Shown here in pieces: positions 31,731 through 39,941 of a DNA stretch of 64,000 nucleotides. The stretch covers positions 620,001-684,000 of the forward strand of contig NZ_BRXS01000002.1 of NCBI RefSeq assembly GCF_030159095.1, given 5' to 3'. The position numbers and the translations under genes were made by a program. The notes below the pieces were generated by a model. It did not search any database. It saw nothing but the letters and a program-made list of their open reading frames with translations, and had not been told where the DNA came from. Position 1 is the first letter of the stretch. Every line of letters starts with the position of its first letter. The DNA is from Roseisolibacter agri (lineage in GTDB: Bacteria > Gemmatimonadota > Gemmatimonadetes > Gemmatimonadales > Gemmatimonadaceae).

Positions 31731-32468
31731 TCAGTTGGAGCGGTGGGAGATGGGGCGCTGGTCGAGGCCGCGCTCCAGAACGTCCGCCTGCTCGCGCAGC
31801 TGCTGCAGCGCCTCGAGCGCGAGCTCACACGCGGGCGTGAGCGTCAGGCCCGGCGTGCGCCGCGCGGTCTCGAGCACCTCCGTGGGCGGCAGGAACGACG
31901 CGAGCGCCTCGACGTGCGCGCGCGTGAGCCCGGGCGCCGGCGTCGCGACGTCGTCCACCACCGGCGCCGGCGCCGCGCGGCGCGTGGACGCACGCGCACG
32001 CCGCGGGGTGGGCGCCCCGGCCGCGACCTCGGTCTCCTCCTCCGACTCGGTCGACTCACTCGCGTCGCCGACGTCGTCGGCCTGCTGCAGCGTGGCCCAC
32101 AGATGCTCGGCTGAGCGACGCAGGCGCACGTTCGTGAACGGCTCGGTGCCGCGCTCGATGACGTTGCGGACGGTCGACCATGCAAGGCCGCTCGCCTTGG
32201 CCAACTGGAGCTTCGACCAGCCGCGCGCGACGCGCGCCTCCTCGATACGCGCGCCGGTGAGCGCCTCCGGCTCGTCGGCCGGCGGCGCCTCGACCGCCAG
32301 CGGCGCCGGCGCGATCGGCGGCTCCGTCACGACGGCGGGCGTGGCGACGACGGCCGGCGCCGGCGCGCTGGATCCGTTGCCGCGGGCCTCGATGTGGCTG
32401 CGCAGGTAGCCCGGCACGTCGCCGAGGGGATCGCTGCCCAGGGAGGGCATGAAGCCGCCGCGGCTCAC
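31731..32468 (-). CDS. XRE-type HTH protein
   Basis: Protein of 245 residues from GTG 32468, which overlaps the ParB-like stop (GTGA). Residues about 70-125 form a helix-turn-helix (LTGARIEEARVARGWSKLQLAKASGLAWSTVRNVIERG). A Ser/Glu-rich linker and a C-terminal helical part (LALEALQQLREQADVLERGLDQ) follow. It is likely a DNA-binding partner of the ParB-like protein or an early regulator. Confidence 0.62.
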   Translation of the reverse strand: MSRGGFMPSLGSDPLGDVPGYLRSHIEARGNGSSAPAPAVVATPAVVTEPPIAPAPLAVEAPPADEPEALTGARIEEARVARGWSKLQLAKASGLAWSTVRNVIERGTEPFTNVRLRRSAEHLWATLQQADDVGDASESTESEEETEVAAGAPTPRRARASTRRAAPAPVVDDVATPAPGLTRAHVEALASFLPPTEVLETARRTPGLTLTPACELALEALQQLREQADVLERGLDQRPISHRSN

Positions 32469-34486
32469 GAGGCACCTCCCGCGGCGATCGCCGGCGCCGG
32501 ATTCGGCGTGCGCGTACGGCCCGCGCCGCGGCCGCGCTTCGTCGGCGCGACGTCGGCGAGTGCCGGGCTCTCCTGCGGCTCGTCACCGAACAGGCCCGCG
32601 TCGTCCTCGTCGTCGAGATCCTCCTCGTCCTCGCCCTCGTCGTCGACGTCGTCGAAGTCGTCGAGGCCGTCGAGATCCTCCTCGTCCTCGTCCGCCTCGT
32701 CGTCATCGTCCTCGTCGAGGTCCTCGTCGTCGAGGTCCTCGTCGTCGAGCAGGTCCTCGTCGAAGTCCTCGTCCTCGTCGTCGTCGTCGATCGATGCGAG
32801 CGGCCCGCCGCTGCCCTCGATCCACGGCACCCGGCGCTCGGCGTACGCCTTTCGCTCGGCCTCCTGCTCGCGCTCGAGCGCCTCGGCGGGCGTGGCGAGC
32901 GCGCCGCTCACCTGGGCCGCGACCGCGGCCGCCAGGCGCTCGACGTCCACCAGCGGCAGCGCTTCCAGGAAGGCGCGCGTCTCGCGCACGACCTGCTTCG
33001 CGGGCGTCTTGCGCCGCCCGTCTGGGCGTGGCTCGATGCTGCCCGCCGGCGGCGTGAGGTCGATCGACGCGGCCACACCACCGACGACGCGCGCCTCGTC
33101 GTCGTGCCACTCGTCGTCGCCGACGATGCGGAGCAGCAGCGCGCGCGCGCCGGCGCCGCTGACCGCGTGCTGCGCGATCGCGGCGGCCGCCTGCGCCGGG
33201 TACGCCGCCTCGAGCGCCGCGAGCCGCCCCGCCCAGCGCACCGCGTGAGCGTCCCGCGCCGCCTTCACGGCCGCCTTGTCGCGCGTCGCGGTGCGATCGA
33301 TCCCGTTGTTGTACGGGAACGCCACGCGCACGAGCGTCCCCTTCGCGACCTTGCCCTCCGGCGCGAGCGCGGCCTCGAGCAGCTCGACGTCGACGTTGCG
33401 CAGTGCGCCCTCGACGTCCCACCGCGCATCGGGCGTGGTGAGCACCGTCACCCCGGCGACCTTCCCGCTCGACTGCGTCGCGCGCGCGATCTCGGTGCCG
33501 CGCGGCAGCGTGATCGCGGCCTCGTGTCGCGCGTCCCCATACCCGACCTTGGCCTTCGCCACCGGGCGCGCGTCGCTGCTGCGGCTCGCGCTCTCCGAGT
33601 CCGTGTTCTTCTCCCGCGCCGCGGCCGCGAGCGGCTTCCAGATGGTCGGGTCGGCCGCCATGCGCTCGGGCGTGTGGTTGGCGTACCGCGCCACCGTCAC
33701 GACGGGCCCCGAGTACTCCGCCGGGTTGAACGGGCAGCGGTCGTAGCCGCTCGTGTTGAGCGTGCAGAGCGACGGGCCGTAGGCCTGCGGCACGATGCGC
33801 CGGAACGCGTCCATCGACACCGGCCGCTTCGCCCTGCGCGCGTCCCGCCACTCGTACGACTTGGTCGCGAGCTCGAAGGCGGCCGCGTGCACCGCCTCGG
33901 GGCAGTCGGTGTACGGGTGCAGGACCGCGCCGTGCGAGACCTGCAGCACAGTGCCCGCGCGGATCTCGTCGAGCCACACCGTCGGCAGCGAGAGCAGCCG
34001 CACGCGATCGCCGATCGAGGTGCGCGGCACGCCGAGGCGCTCGGCGAGCTGCTGCTGCGTCCAGCCGTTCGCCTTCATCAGCGCCGCGAACGCCTCCGCC
34101 TCCTCCAGCGGCGCGAGGTTCGCGCGCTGCAGGTTCTCGATCGTGGCCAGCGTCGCCGCGGCCGCGTCGTCGATCGACTTCACGACGGCGGGGATCGTCT
34201 CCCACATGAGGAGCTTGGCCGCGCGCAGGCGACGCTCGCCGGCGATCAGCTCGTAGCGCTCGCGGTGCTCGGTGCCCGTGAAGCGCACGGTGATCGGCTG
34301 CAGCAGACCGTTGGCGGCCATGCTGTCGGCGAGGTTCTGCAGCTCCGTCGCGTCGAACTCCTTGCGCGGCTGGTACGGGCTCGGGTCGATCAGCGCCGTG
34401 CCGATCGTGCGCAGCTCGCCGGCGTCGGCGAGCGGGGTCGTGGGCGCGGACGCCGGTGCCGCGGCGCCCTTCTTCGGTCGGTTCAT
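32465..34486 (-). CDS. ParB-like protein with long acidic C-terminal tail
   Basis: Protein of 673 residues. Residues 25-125 are a ParB N-terminal domain (IDPSPYQPRKEFDATELQNLADSMAANGLLQPITVR, GERRLRAAKLLMWETIPAVV). An HTH follows (GWTQQQLAERLGVPRTSIGDRVRLLSLP, about 140-170). The middle is of unknown function. Residues about 565-640 are almost wholly Asp/Glu with Leu/Phe punctuation, then a basic GRGAGRTRTPNP tail. No partner ParA gene is visible, so a role in regulation, recombination or DNA processing is as likely as partition. It is expressed with the downstream HTH gene. Confidence 0.75.
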   Translation of the reverse strand: MNRPKKGAAAPASAPTTPLADAGELRTIGTALIDPSPYQPRKEFDATELQNLADSMAANGLLQPITVRFTGTEHRERYELIAGERRLRAAKLLMWETIPAVVKSIDDAAAATLATIENLQRANLAPLEEAEAFAALMKANGWTQQQLAERLGVPRTSIGDRVRLLSLPTVWLDEIRAGTVLQVSHGAVLHPYTDCPEAVHAAAFELATKSYEWRDARRAKRPVSMDAFRRIVPQAYGPSLCTLNTSGYDRCPFNPAEYSGPVVTVARYANHTPERMAADPTIWKPLAAAAREKNTDSESASRSSDARPVAKAKVGYGDARHEAAITLPRGTEIARATQSSGKVAGVTVLTTPDARWDVEGALRNVDVELLEAALAPEGKVAKGTLVRVAFPYNNGIDRTATRDKAAVKAARDAHAVRWAGRLAALEAAYPAQAAAAIAQHAVSGAGARALLLRIVGDDEWHDDEARVVGGVAASIDLTPPAGSIEPRPDGRRKTPAKQVVRETRAFLEALPLVDVERLAAAVAAQVSGALATPAEALEREQEAERKAYAERRVPWIEGSGGPLASIDDDDEDEDFDEDLLDDEDLDDEDLDEDDDDEADEDEEDLDGLDDFDDVDDEGEDEEDLDDEDDAGLFGDEPQESPALADVAPTKRGRGAGRTRTPNPAPAIAAGGAS

Positions 34487-34490
34487 CCGG

Positions 34491-34739
34491 TCAGATCTCC
34501 ACGCCGAGGGGGAGGAGTGCGGGCGCCACTCGGCGCACCGCGGCTCGGAAGCGGTCCTCGGCGATGTCCCGCTTCTCCTGCAGCTTCGAGCGGCGCTTGT
34601 AGGGCAGGCTGCAGCGCTCCCCGAGGTCGACCTCGAGGTTCGCGCGGGCGAGGCCCTTCGCGGCGCCAGCGGCCACCGTGAGGGCGTCTGCGGCCGCGAG
34701 CAGCTGCTGCTGGTCGTTCTCCGTCTTCAGCGTGGGCAT
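34491..34739 (-). CDS. Small hypothetical phage protein
   Basis: Protein of 82 residues, mostly helical: QQQLLAAADALTVAAGAAKGLARANLEVDLGERCSLPYKRRSKLQEKRDIAEDRFRAAVRRV. Not recognised. It sits 4 bp from the ParB-like gene and 19 bp from the zinc-ribbon gene in the early operon. Confidence 0.55.
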   Translation of the reverse strand: MPTLKTENDQQQLLAAADALTVAAGAAKGLARANLEVDLGERCSLPYKRRSKLQEKRDIAEDRFRAAVRRVAPALLPLGVEI

Positions 34740-34758
34740 GAGGGTCCTGGGGCGTCGG

Positions 34759-35259
34759 TCACCGGGCGCGCGTCGCGCCCGGGTCGGGGTAGGAGGGGAA
34801 GGCGTTCGGCGCGCCGTGGCGCGGATTCCACCGCGCCCACAGCGTGTCGAGGCCTGCGCGGTCGACGGGGCAGCCCGCGGCTACCCACTCAGCCATGCGC
34901 TCTTCGGCGATGGCGTACGCCTCGTCGGCGGTCGGCCGCTTGGCGATGCCCATGTAGTGCGCGGTGCCGCCGTTCACGCCGTCCACCAGCAGCACGCGCC
35001 AGACATCGTCCTCGGAGAGCCACGCGTGCTGCCGCCGGTGGCCGTAGAGCGCGAGCAGGAAGCCCTTGAGGCGCGCCGGCCAGGCGGTGTGCGTCGGGCA
35101 CGCGAGGACGCGCCCGCACGCGGCGCACGTCGCCCCGGGCGCGTCCGCCTGCAGCGCGGCGCCGCACGCGGGACACGCGCGCAGGTGCGCGAAGCGCTCG
35201 AGGCGCGCGACGTCCGCGGGATCATCGCCGGCGACGACCGGCACGAGGGCGTCGCTCAT
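34759..35259 (-). CDS. Zinc-ribbon protein of the phage early operon
   Basis: Protein of 166 residues from ATG 35259; it overlaps the next gene's stop. Residues 28-60 hold two CxxC pairs and a further Cys (LRACPACGAALQ, ATCAACGRVLACPTHTAWP), a classic zinc ribbon. The C-terminal part (RLKGFLLALYGHRRQHAWLSEDDVWRVLLVDGV and EERMAEWVAAGCP) is helical. Function unknown; it is coupled to the SSB-tip protein gene. Confidence 0.6.
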   Translation of the reverse strand: MSDALVPVVAGDDPADVARLERFAHLRACPACGAALQADAPGATCAACGRVLACPTHTAWPARLKGFLLALYGHRRQHAWLSEDDVWRVLLVDGVNGGTAHYMGIAKRPTADEAYAIAEERMAEWVAAGCPVDRAGLDTLWARWNPRHGAPNAFPSYPDPGATRAR

Positions 35260-35522
35260 CAGAACGGCAGGTCGTCGTCGGCGCCCGCCTCGTACGCGGG
35301 CTCGTACGCCGGCGGCGTCGGCGCGGGGCACGTGTGCGACGCGAGTGTCGCGAGCGTCGCGTCGTCGGTGCGCTGCAGCAGCGCCTCCAGGCGCTCGCGC
35401 GCGGAGACGTCGATGAGCGCGGCCTCGCCGAACACGTGCGCGACGACGGTCTGCGCGAGGTGCTCGGAGTACTGCGCGGCTTCGTGCTCGTCGCGCAGAC
35501 GATCGTGGTCGGGTTCACGCAT
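35259..35522 (-). CDS. Small protein ending in an SSB-type DDDLPF tip
   Basis: Protein of 87 residues from ATG 35522, chosen because GAGG lies 9 nt upstream (GTG 35528 is the alternative). The N-terminal two thirds are helical (RDEHEAAQYSEHLAQTVVAHVFGEAALIDVSARERLEALL). There is no OB fold, yet the last residues are EAGADDDLPF, the tip used by bacterial SSB to recruit partner proteins. A Pro/Tyr-rich spacer precedes it, as in SSB tails. It may dock on host SSB-interacting proteins or act with the annealase genes beside it. The tip is seen; its function is inferred. Confidence 0.65.
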   Translation of the reverse strand: MREPDHDRLRDEHEAAQYSEHLAQTVVAHVFGEAALIDVSARERLEALLQRTDDATLATLASHTCPAPTPPAYEPAYEAGADDDLPF

Positions 35523-35533
35523 GGACACGTGCC

Positions 35534-36646
35534 TCAGAAGGGCAGCGCGAGCTCGCGCTCGACGCGGGAGATGGCGCGCTCGAGCGCGTCGCCGGTGGCG
35601 AGCTCGCCGTTGATCAGCTGGCGGCGCACGTGCTCCGCGACCTTCACGTCGAGGTCGGGCCGCTGCAGCAGCGCGTTCAGGTGCTGCGTGCGCACGTAGA
35701 CGCTCTCGGGATGCGCGATCGCCGTCGTCGCGCGCGGCGGCTCGCCAAGCGCCTCGCGCACCTGGTCGACCGCGCGCTCGAGCGCCGCCTGGTCGCGCAG
35801 GTCACCGTCGCCGAGCTGGCGGCGCAGTCTCTTCGCGACGCCCGCCGGCAGGCGCGGGTCGTCCAGGGGCGCGCACAGCTGGCGCGTCAGCTCGACGACG
35901 GCGAGGGGTGCGGGTGCCGAATCCGGCGCGGCCTGGGGCGCCGCGAGCGCCGCGGAGACGGGGCCCGGCGGCGGCACGCGCCCGTCGGCGGGCGGCTCGA
36001 CGGCGGGCATGTCGAGCGGCAGCGCCGTCTGCAGCGACTCGAGGTGCGCGAGCACCATCGTGATGGCCGCCAGCGGCTCGGCGTGGAAGTCGGGATTCCC
36101 CGTCTCCCGCTGCCGCTTGCCGATCCACTCGGCGACCTCCTGCAGGCCGTCGATCTCGAACGTGCGGAGCGGCTTGCCGTGCTGCGGCGTGCCGCGGCGG
36201 AACGGGAACGGGTAGGCGAGCGCCTGCTCGAGCGTCATCGCGGTGGCGGCCGCCTCGCGCGACGTCGCCGGCGCGACCGTGGCGCGCGCCGACGGTGCCG
36301 GAGCCTCGGCCGCCGACGGCACGTCGCCGCGGATCCCGAACAGGCCCGCGCAGCGCACGAGCGCCGTCTCGGCGGCCGCCGGGTAGTCGCGCCCCGTGCC
36401 GACCTCCTGGCGCTTCACGCCGAGGATGGTCAGCGTCGCCTTGAACGCGCACACGTCGACGCCGTGCGCGGCGATCGGCGGCAGCAGCTCGAGCGTGAAG
36501 TCCCACTCGCCCGGCACGACGGCGTCGAAGCGCTCGCGCAGCGCGCCGGACGTGAGCGCGACGCCGCCGGCGAGGGGCGCGGCGAGCGCCCCCCACAGGT
36601 CGGACTTGTCGCGCGGATCGCGGCGCATGAGAGCGGGGGCGGCCAC
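35534..36646 (-). CDS. Rad52-like paralogue with long C-terminal region
   Basis: Protein of 370 residues from GTG 36646 (GAGG 8 nt upstream). Residues 15-105 are clearly related to the gene at 38821: LWGALAAPLAGG, VVPGEWDFTLELLPP, FKATLTILGVKRQEVGTGRDYPAAAETALVRCAGLFGIRG. The last block has the Rad52-family rhythm of a Gv-R-xxG strand followed by an A..RAa..FGIg helix. Residues 140-210 and 230-370 add helical segments, including two similar repeats (LPAGVAKRLRRQLGDGDLRDQAALERAVDQV and VKVAEHVRRQLINGELATGDALERAISRV). A role in single-strand annealing is inferred. Confidence 0.55.
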   Translation of the reverse strand: MAAPALMRRDPRDKSDLWGALAAPLAGGVALTSGALRERFDAVVPGEWDFTLELLPPIAAHGVDVCAFKATLTILGVKRQEVGTGRDYPAAAETALVRCAGLFGIRGDVPSAAEAPAPSARATVAPATSREAAATAMTLEQALAYPFPFRRGTPQHGKPLRTFEIDGLQEVAEWIGKRQRETGNPDFHAEPLAAITMVLAHLESLQTALPLDMPAVEPPADGRVPPPGPVSAALAAPQAAPDSAPAPLAVVELTRQLCAPLDDPRLPAGVAKRLRRQLGDGDLRDQAALERAVDQVREALGEPPRATTAIAHPESVYVRTQHLNALLQRPDLDVKVAEHVRRQLINGELATGDALERAISRVERELALPF

Positions 36647-36656
36647 GGTTCGCGCC

Positions 36657-37328
36657 TCAGGCCGCGCGCGCTTCCAGGAAGCGCACCGCTTCGTCGGCCG
36701 CCTGCTCGGTCAGCCCGTTCGTGAGGCGCGCGCGCACCTGGCGCGTGACCTTCTCGTCCTTCACGGCCGCGAGCAGCTGCTCGATGCGCTGCACCTGCGC
36801 CGCGGTGGCCGCCCGCGCCTGCGGCTGCGCCCAGTTGGGCAGCACTGGCGGATCCCACTTGAACCACTTCCCGTCCTTCGTCTTCGCCGAGAAGCGGCCG
36901 CTGTCGGAGACGACCGCCCAGCCTTCCTCCAGGTCGTACAGGTAGCGCCCGATGCCCCACTGCACGGCCGCGCGCTTCATCGCGCCGGAGAGCCCGCCCT
37001 TCACCGGCTCGACGTCCGTGTTCTCGGCGCCATCCCACTTCGTGACCCAGCCGACGACCGCGTCGACGTAGATCGCGAGGCCGCAGACGACGCCGCCGGC
37101 GGGGCCCTCCTTGAACACGTTCTGCCAGCGCCCCGGGCCCGCCACCTCGTCGAGGCGGTCCATGATCGCGCGGTTGGTGACGTAGGCGAGCACGCGCGCC
37201 CACGGCTTCCCGTTCTTCTCGCCCGCCGTCTGCACGCGCCACTCGATGTCGGTCGGCACGAACGGGTCGCGCAGGCGATCGAGCTGCAGCGGCGCGGCAG
37301 CGGCGGCGGTGTTGGCGGACGTGCTCAC
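36657..37328 (-). CDS. Rad52/Rad22-family single-strand annealing protein
   Basis: Protein of 223 residues from GTG 37328 (GTGA overlap with the upstream gene). It has the phage-type Rad52 signature throughout: FVPTDIEWRVQTAGEKNGKPWARVLAYVTNRAIMDRLDEVAGPGRWQNVFKEGPAGGVVCGLAIYV, WVTKWDGAENTDVEPVKGGLSGAMKRAAVQWGIGRYLYDLEEGW. A helical C-terminal end follows. These proteins anneal complementary single strands in phage recombination and replication. It is the best-conserved of three Rad52-like products in this block; no exonuclease gene is seen beside it. Confidence 0.88.
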   Translation of the reverse strand: MSTSANTAAAAAPLQLDRLRDPFVPTDIEWRVQTAGEKNGKPWARVLAYVTNRAIMDRLDEVAGPGRWQNVFKEGPAGGVVCGLAIYVDAVVGWVTKWDGAENTDVEPVKGGLSGAMKRAAVQWGIGRYLYDLEEGWAVVSDSGRFSAKTKDGKWFKWDPPVLPNWAQPQARAATAAQVQRIEQLLAAVKDEKVTRQVRARLTNGLTEQAADEAVRFLEARAA

Positions 37329-37702
37329 GCGACGACTCCCGCGCCCACCAGGGCGCCGGCGTCTTCGTCCGCGTGGACGGTCACCGCGTTGTTCACCGCG
37401 TCGAGCACCGCGTCGAGCACCGCGTCGGCGATCGCGTCGATGGTCGCGTCGATCGCGGCGTCGGTCATCGTGCACGCGTGGTCGAGTGCCTGCTGCACGC
37501 GCTCGACGTTCGGGCCGAGCACGCTCACGACGGCGGGCGAGGTCTCGCCCACGTTCGCGCAGTGCGTGCGGTACGCGGCGTCGACCCCTTCGATGGCCGA
37601 CAGCCGCTGACGCGCCGCGGTCTCGCGCTCGCTCTTCTGCAGCAGCTGGCGCATCGCGTCGCGCAGCTGCGCGCGGCGCGCCTCGGAGATCGCGAGCTTC
37701 AT
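37325..37702 (-). CDS. Hypothetical phage early protein with DAVLDAV repeats
   Basis: Protein of 125 residues from ATG 37702, overlapping the upstream stop. The N-terminal helix RRAQLRDAMRQLLQKSERETAARQRLSAIEG is followed by a helical segment with repeated DAxxDA(I/V) (DAAIDATIDAIADAVLDAVLDAVNNAV), encoded by 12-bp imperfect repeats near 37390-37430. Not recognised. Translationally coupled on both sides. Confidence 0.5.
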   Translation of the reverse strand: MKLAISEARRAQLRDAMRQLLQKSERETAARQRLSAIEGVDAAYRTHCANVGETSPAVVSVLGPNVERVQQALDHACTMTDAAIDATIDAIADAVLDAVLDAVNNAVTVHADEDAGALVGAGVVA

Positions 37703-38511
37703 GCGCCCCCCTTCGCGAGCGGCGCCGGCTTCGCGTACGTCTCGAGCTCCTCGGCCGTGCGGACGATGCCCGGCGGCAGCGCGGGCGCGGGCTGCTCCGC
37801 GGCCTTCGCCTCGGCCGCCTTCCGCTCGACGTACTCCTTCACCGGCGTGATGAGCACCTCGCGCTTCACCGCCGCCAGCTCGGCCGTCGTCAGGTACTGC
37901 TGCGCCTCGGCGAGCGGCAGCTTCACCGTGACGCGGAGCAGCTCGGGCGCCTCCTGCTCGGCCCACGGCACGAACGCGCGCTCGTCGGCGATCTCCAGGC
38001 GCGACGCGATCGCGCGCACGCCGTACGTGCCGTAGCCGACGTCGCGGCTCTGCTTCTTCCCGAAGCCGCCGCGCGTCTTCTGCACGCGCGCGAGATCCCG
38101 GACCCACGCCTCCAGGCGCCCGCGCTCGATCGTGAGCCCGGCCGTCTGGCGCTCGTACCGCGCCTTCAGCGCGTCCGCCTCGAGCTGGTGCGCACGCTTG
38201 AACTGCGCGAGGTCCGCATCGAGGTCCGCCATGCGGCGGAGCAGCGTGCTCGCCATCGCGTCGAGCGTCGCCGCATCCTGCGGCACCGTCGCGACGACCA
38301 CGCCGTCGAGCTCCTCGGCGTTGGCCGGCCCCTCGGTGTCCAGGATGCCGGTCATTGGCACGCCCACGGCGCGCAGGTCGGCGAGCAGCTCTCCGTCGAC
38401 GAACTGGTTGAACACGATGCGCGCGGGCTTGCCCGTGACCGTCTCGACGGCCTGCGCGACCGCCTGCGCGACGCCGTCGGACGCGGGAGCGCCGGTCTTA
38501 GTGCTGGGCAT
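37699..38511 (-). CDS. Phage early protein, possibly Gam-like nuclease inhibitor
   Basis: Protein of 270 residues. The middle is a long coiled coil (ASTLLRRMADLDADLAQFKRAHQLEADALKARYERQTAGLTIERGRLEAWVRDLARVQ) followed by KKQSRDVGYGTYGVRAIASRLEIADERAFVPWAEQEAPELLRVTVKL. The order of coiled coil, Lys-rich turn, G-T-x-x-x-R strand and late Val-Lys strand recalls Mu Gam-type proteins that bind DNA ends and block RecBCD-like nucleases. The match is weak. A location just upstream of the annealase gene supports a recombination role. Confidence 0.4.
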   Translation of the reverse strand: MPSTKTGAPASDGVAQAVAQAVETVTGKPARIVFNQFVDGELLADLRAVGVPMTGILDTEGPANAEELDGVVVATVPQDAATLDAMASTLLRRMADLDADLAQFKRAHQLEADALKARYERQTAGLTIERGRLEAWVRDLARVQKTRGGFGKKQSRDVGYGTYGVRAIASRLEIADERAFVPWAEQEAPELLRVTVKLPLAEAQQYLTTAELAAVKREVLITPVKEYVERKAAEAKAAEQPAPALPPGIVRTAEELETYAKPAPLAKGGA

Positions 38512-38821
38512 GCGTGGCCTCCTTGGGCGGGTGGAGCGGCCGGGTGGCCGGGGTGAAGTGCTTCGACGGCGACGCCGCGACGCGCGCGCGCAGACCGTCG
38601 ACGGCGCTGCTGATGTCCGCGAGGTTCGCGGTGATCTCGTCCTGCGAGATCGCGGCGGGCTTCGGCTCGGGAGACGCGAGCTTCGCTAGGCGCTTCTCCT
38701 CGCGGCGGCGCTGCAGCGCGTGGCGGCCGGCGATGCTCGCCACCAGCAGCGCGAGCAGGAGCAGCCCGACGAAGAAGCAGAGGACCGCGCGCGCCTGCGG
38801 GTCGGTGGGGATCGACGGCAT
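38498..38821 (-). CDS. Small single-pass membrane protein
   Basis: Protein of 107 residues from ATG 38821 (ATGA overlap with the upstream gene). Residues 12-32 (AVLCFFVGLLLLALLVASIAG) form one transmembrane helix. A basic patch (RHALQRRREEKRLAKL) suggests the C-terminal part is cytoplasmic. A helical stretch ISQDEITANLADISSAVDGLRARV follows. Function unknown; it overlaps the next gene by 14 bp. Confidence 0.55.
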   Translation of the reverse strand: MPSIPTDPQARAVLCFFVGLLLLALLVASIAGRHALQRRREEKRLAKLASPEPKPAAISQDEITANLADISSAVDGLRARVAASPSKHFTPATRPLHPPKEATHAQH

Positions 38822-39171
38822 CACGCCACCGCCTGCGCCACGGGCGCGGCGCCGATGCCGAAGTGCAGCGCCGCGCGCCGGAACGCCGCCTCGGCGGCCG
38901 CCGCGTAGTCGTCGCCCGTCCCGATGCCCTCGCGGATCACGCCGAGGATCTGCAGCCGCGCCTTGAACGCGTACGGCTTCTCCTCGAGCCGTCCGTCGCG
39001 GCGCACGTCGTCCGCCTTCGGCAGCAGGTCGAGCGTGAGGTCCCACTCGCCGGCGACCACCGTGTCGAGCCGCACGCGCAGGTCCTCACTCTGCGGCGGC
39101 GTGGTGGGCGCGGTCAGCGGCGCGGCGAGCGAGGCCCACACCTTCTTATCGTCCGTCTCGGAAGTGCGCAT
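38821..39171 (-). CDS. Short Rad52-like paralogue
   Basis: Protein of 116 residues from ATG 39171. It matches the first 105 residues of the protein encoded at 35534-36646: VWASLAAPLTAP, VVAGEWDLTLDLLP, AFKARLQILGVIREGIGTGDDYAAAAEAAFRRAALHFGIG. The RAALHFGIG end keeps the Rad52-family helix better than its longer sister. It ends right after this block, so it is a single-domain version. Function in DNA annealing is inferred from the motif and the neighbouring annealase. Confidence 0.55.
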   Translation of the reverse strand: MRTSETDDKKVWASLAAPLTAPTTPPQSEDLRVRLDTVVAGEWDLTLDLLPKADDVRRDGRLEEKPYAFKARLQILGVIREGIGTGDDYAAAAEAAFRRAALHFGIGAAPVAQAVA

Positions 39172-39173
39172 GC

Positions 39174-39770
39174 TCAGCACGCCCCCCGATCGACGGCCGT
39201 CGCGTGCGCGACGTCGGCGTCCGTGGCGTCGTCCGCGAGCGGCGCGCGGCGCACGGGCGTCTCGGGCGCGGCCGGCATCGTCGCCGCCATGTGTCCCGCG
39301 GGCGTCAGCACGTACGAGTCGCGGCCAGCCGGGACGATCTCGCCGGACTCCGGGTGCAGCTCGCCGTCGAGCGGCAGCCACGTCTCGACGTCGTCGACGA
39401 GGAAGAGGCGCTCGCGCGCGGGCGTCGCGGTGTGGTCGAGCATCACGAGGCGCGACACGCGGCCCTCGGGCGGCAGGTCCGCGGGCTCGTTGGCCGGCGC
39501 GTAGACCCAGTAGCGCACGAGTGCGGGGTCGCGCGGCGTGTCGAGCTGCGCGCGAGACTGCAGCAGGAGCGAGAGCTCGCGGCGGTAGCGCTGCGCCGAC
39601 GGCTCGTCGATCGCGCCCTGCAGGTCGTGGCGCACGCGGCGGATCGCGCCACAGAGCAGCAGGCGCTTGGAGTCGAGCGGGGAGCGCCGGGGCTCGGCCG
39701 CGGGCGACGTCGCCGTGCTGCCGGCGGGCGTCGCGATCGCGGAGGAGGCGGAGCGGGGCGTGGCGTCCAT
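39174..39770 (-). CDS. Hypothetical phage early protein
   Basis: Protein of 198 residues, start ATG 39770. Helical N-terminal region (LLLCGAIRRVRHDLQGAIDEPSAQRYRRELSLLLQSRAQLD), then beta-rich (VRYWVYAPANEP, RVSRLVMLDHTATPARERLFLVDDVETWLPLDGE). Not recognised. Its stop is 2 bp from the start of the short Rad52-like gene. Confidence 0.5.
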   Translation of the reverse strand: MDATPRSASSAIATPAGSTATSPAAEPRRSPLDSKRLLLCGAIRRVRHDLQGAIDEPSAQRYRRELSLLLQSRAQLDTPRDPALVRYWVYAPANEPADLPPEGRVSRLVMLDHTATPARERLFLVDDVETWLPLDGELHPESGEIVPAGRDSYVLTPAGHMAATMPAAPETPVRRAPLADDATDADVAHATAVDRGAC

Positions 39771-39941
39771 TGTTCGAGAGCCTCGGTGGTGCGATGTTGA
39801 GAGCAGGCGGCCGGACCCCGAGTCCTGCCGTCCATCCGGTCAGCGCCGTCGCAGGGTGCCCCGCGGTTCTCCGCGGCCTGTGGCGGCGCGCCGTCGTTCA
39901 GGCCCCGCCACGTCGCGCGGGCCGGCGCCGGCGTCGGCGCA
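39771..39941. other. Intergenic gap in early block
   Basis: 171 bp. A short hairpin (CCGCGG-TTCT-CCGCGG, 39861-39876) is the only structure seen. Confidence 0.4.

Noticed and set aside
31301..31840. Plus-strand ORFs opposite the early phage genes
   Set aside because: Antisense shadows; the minus-strand genes overlap start-to-stop in a coherent operon.
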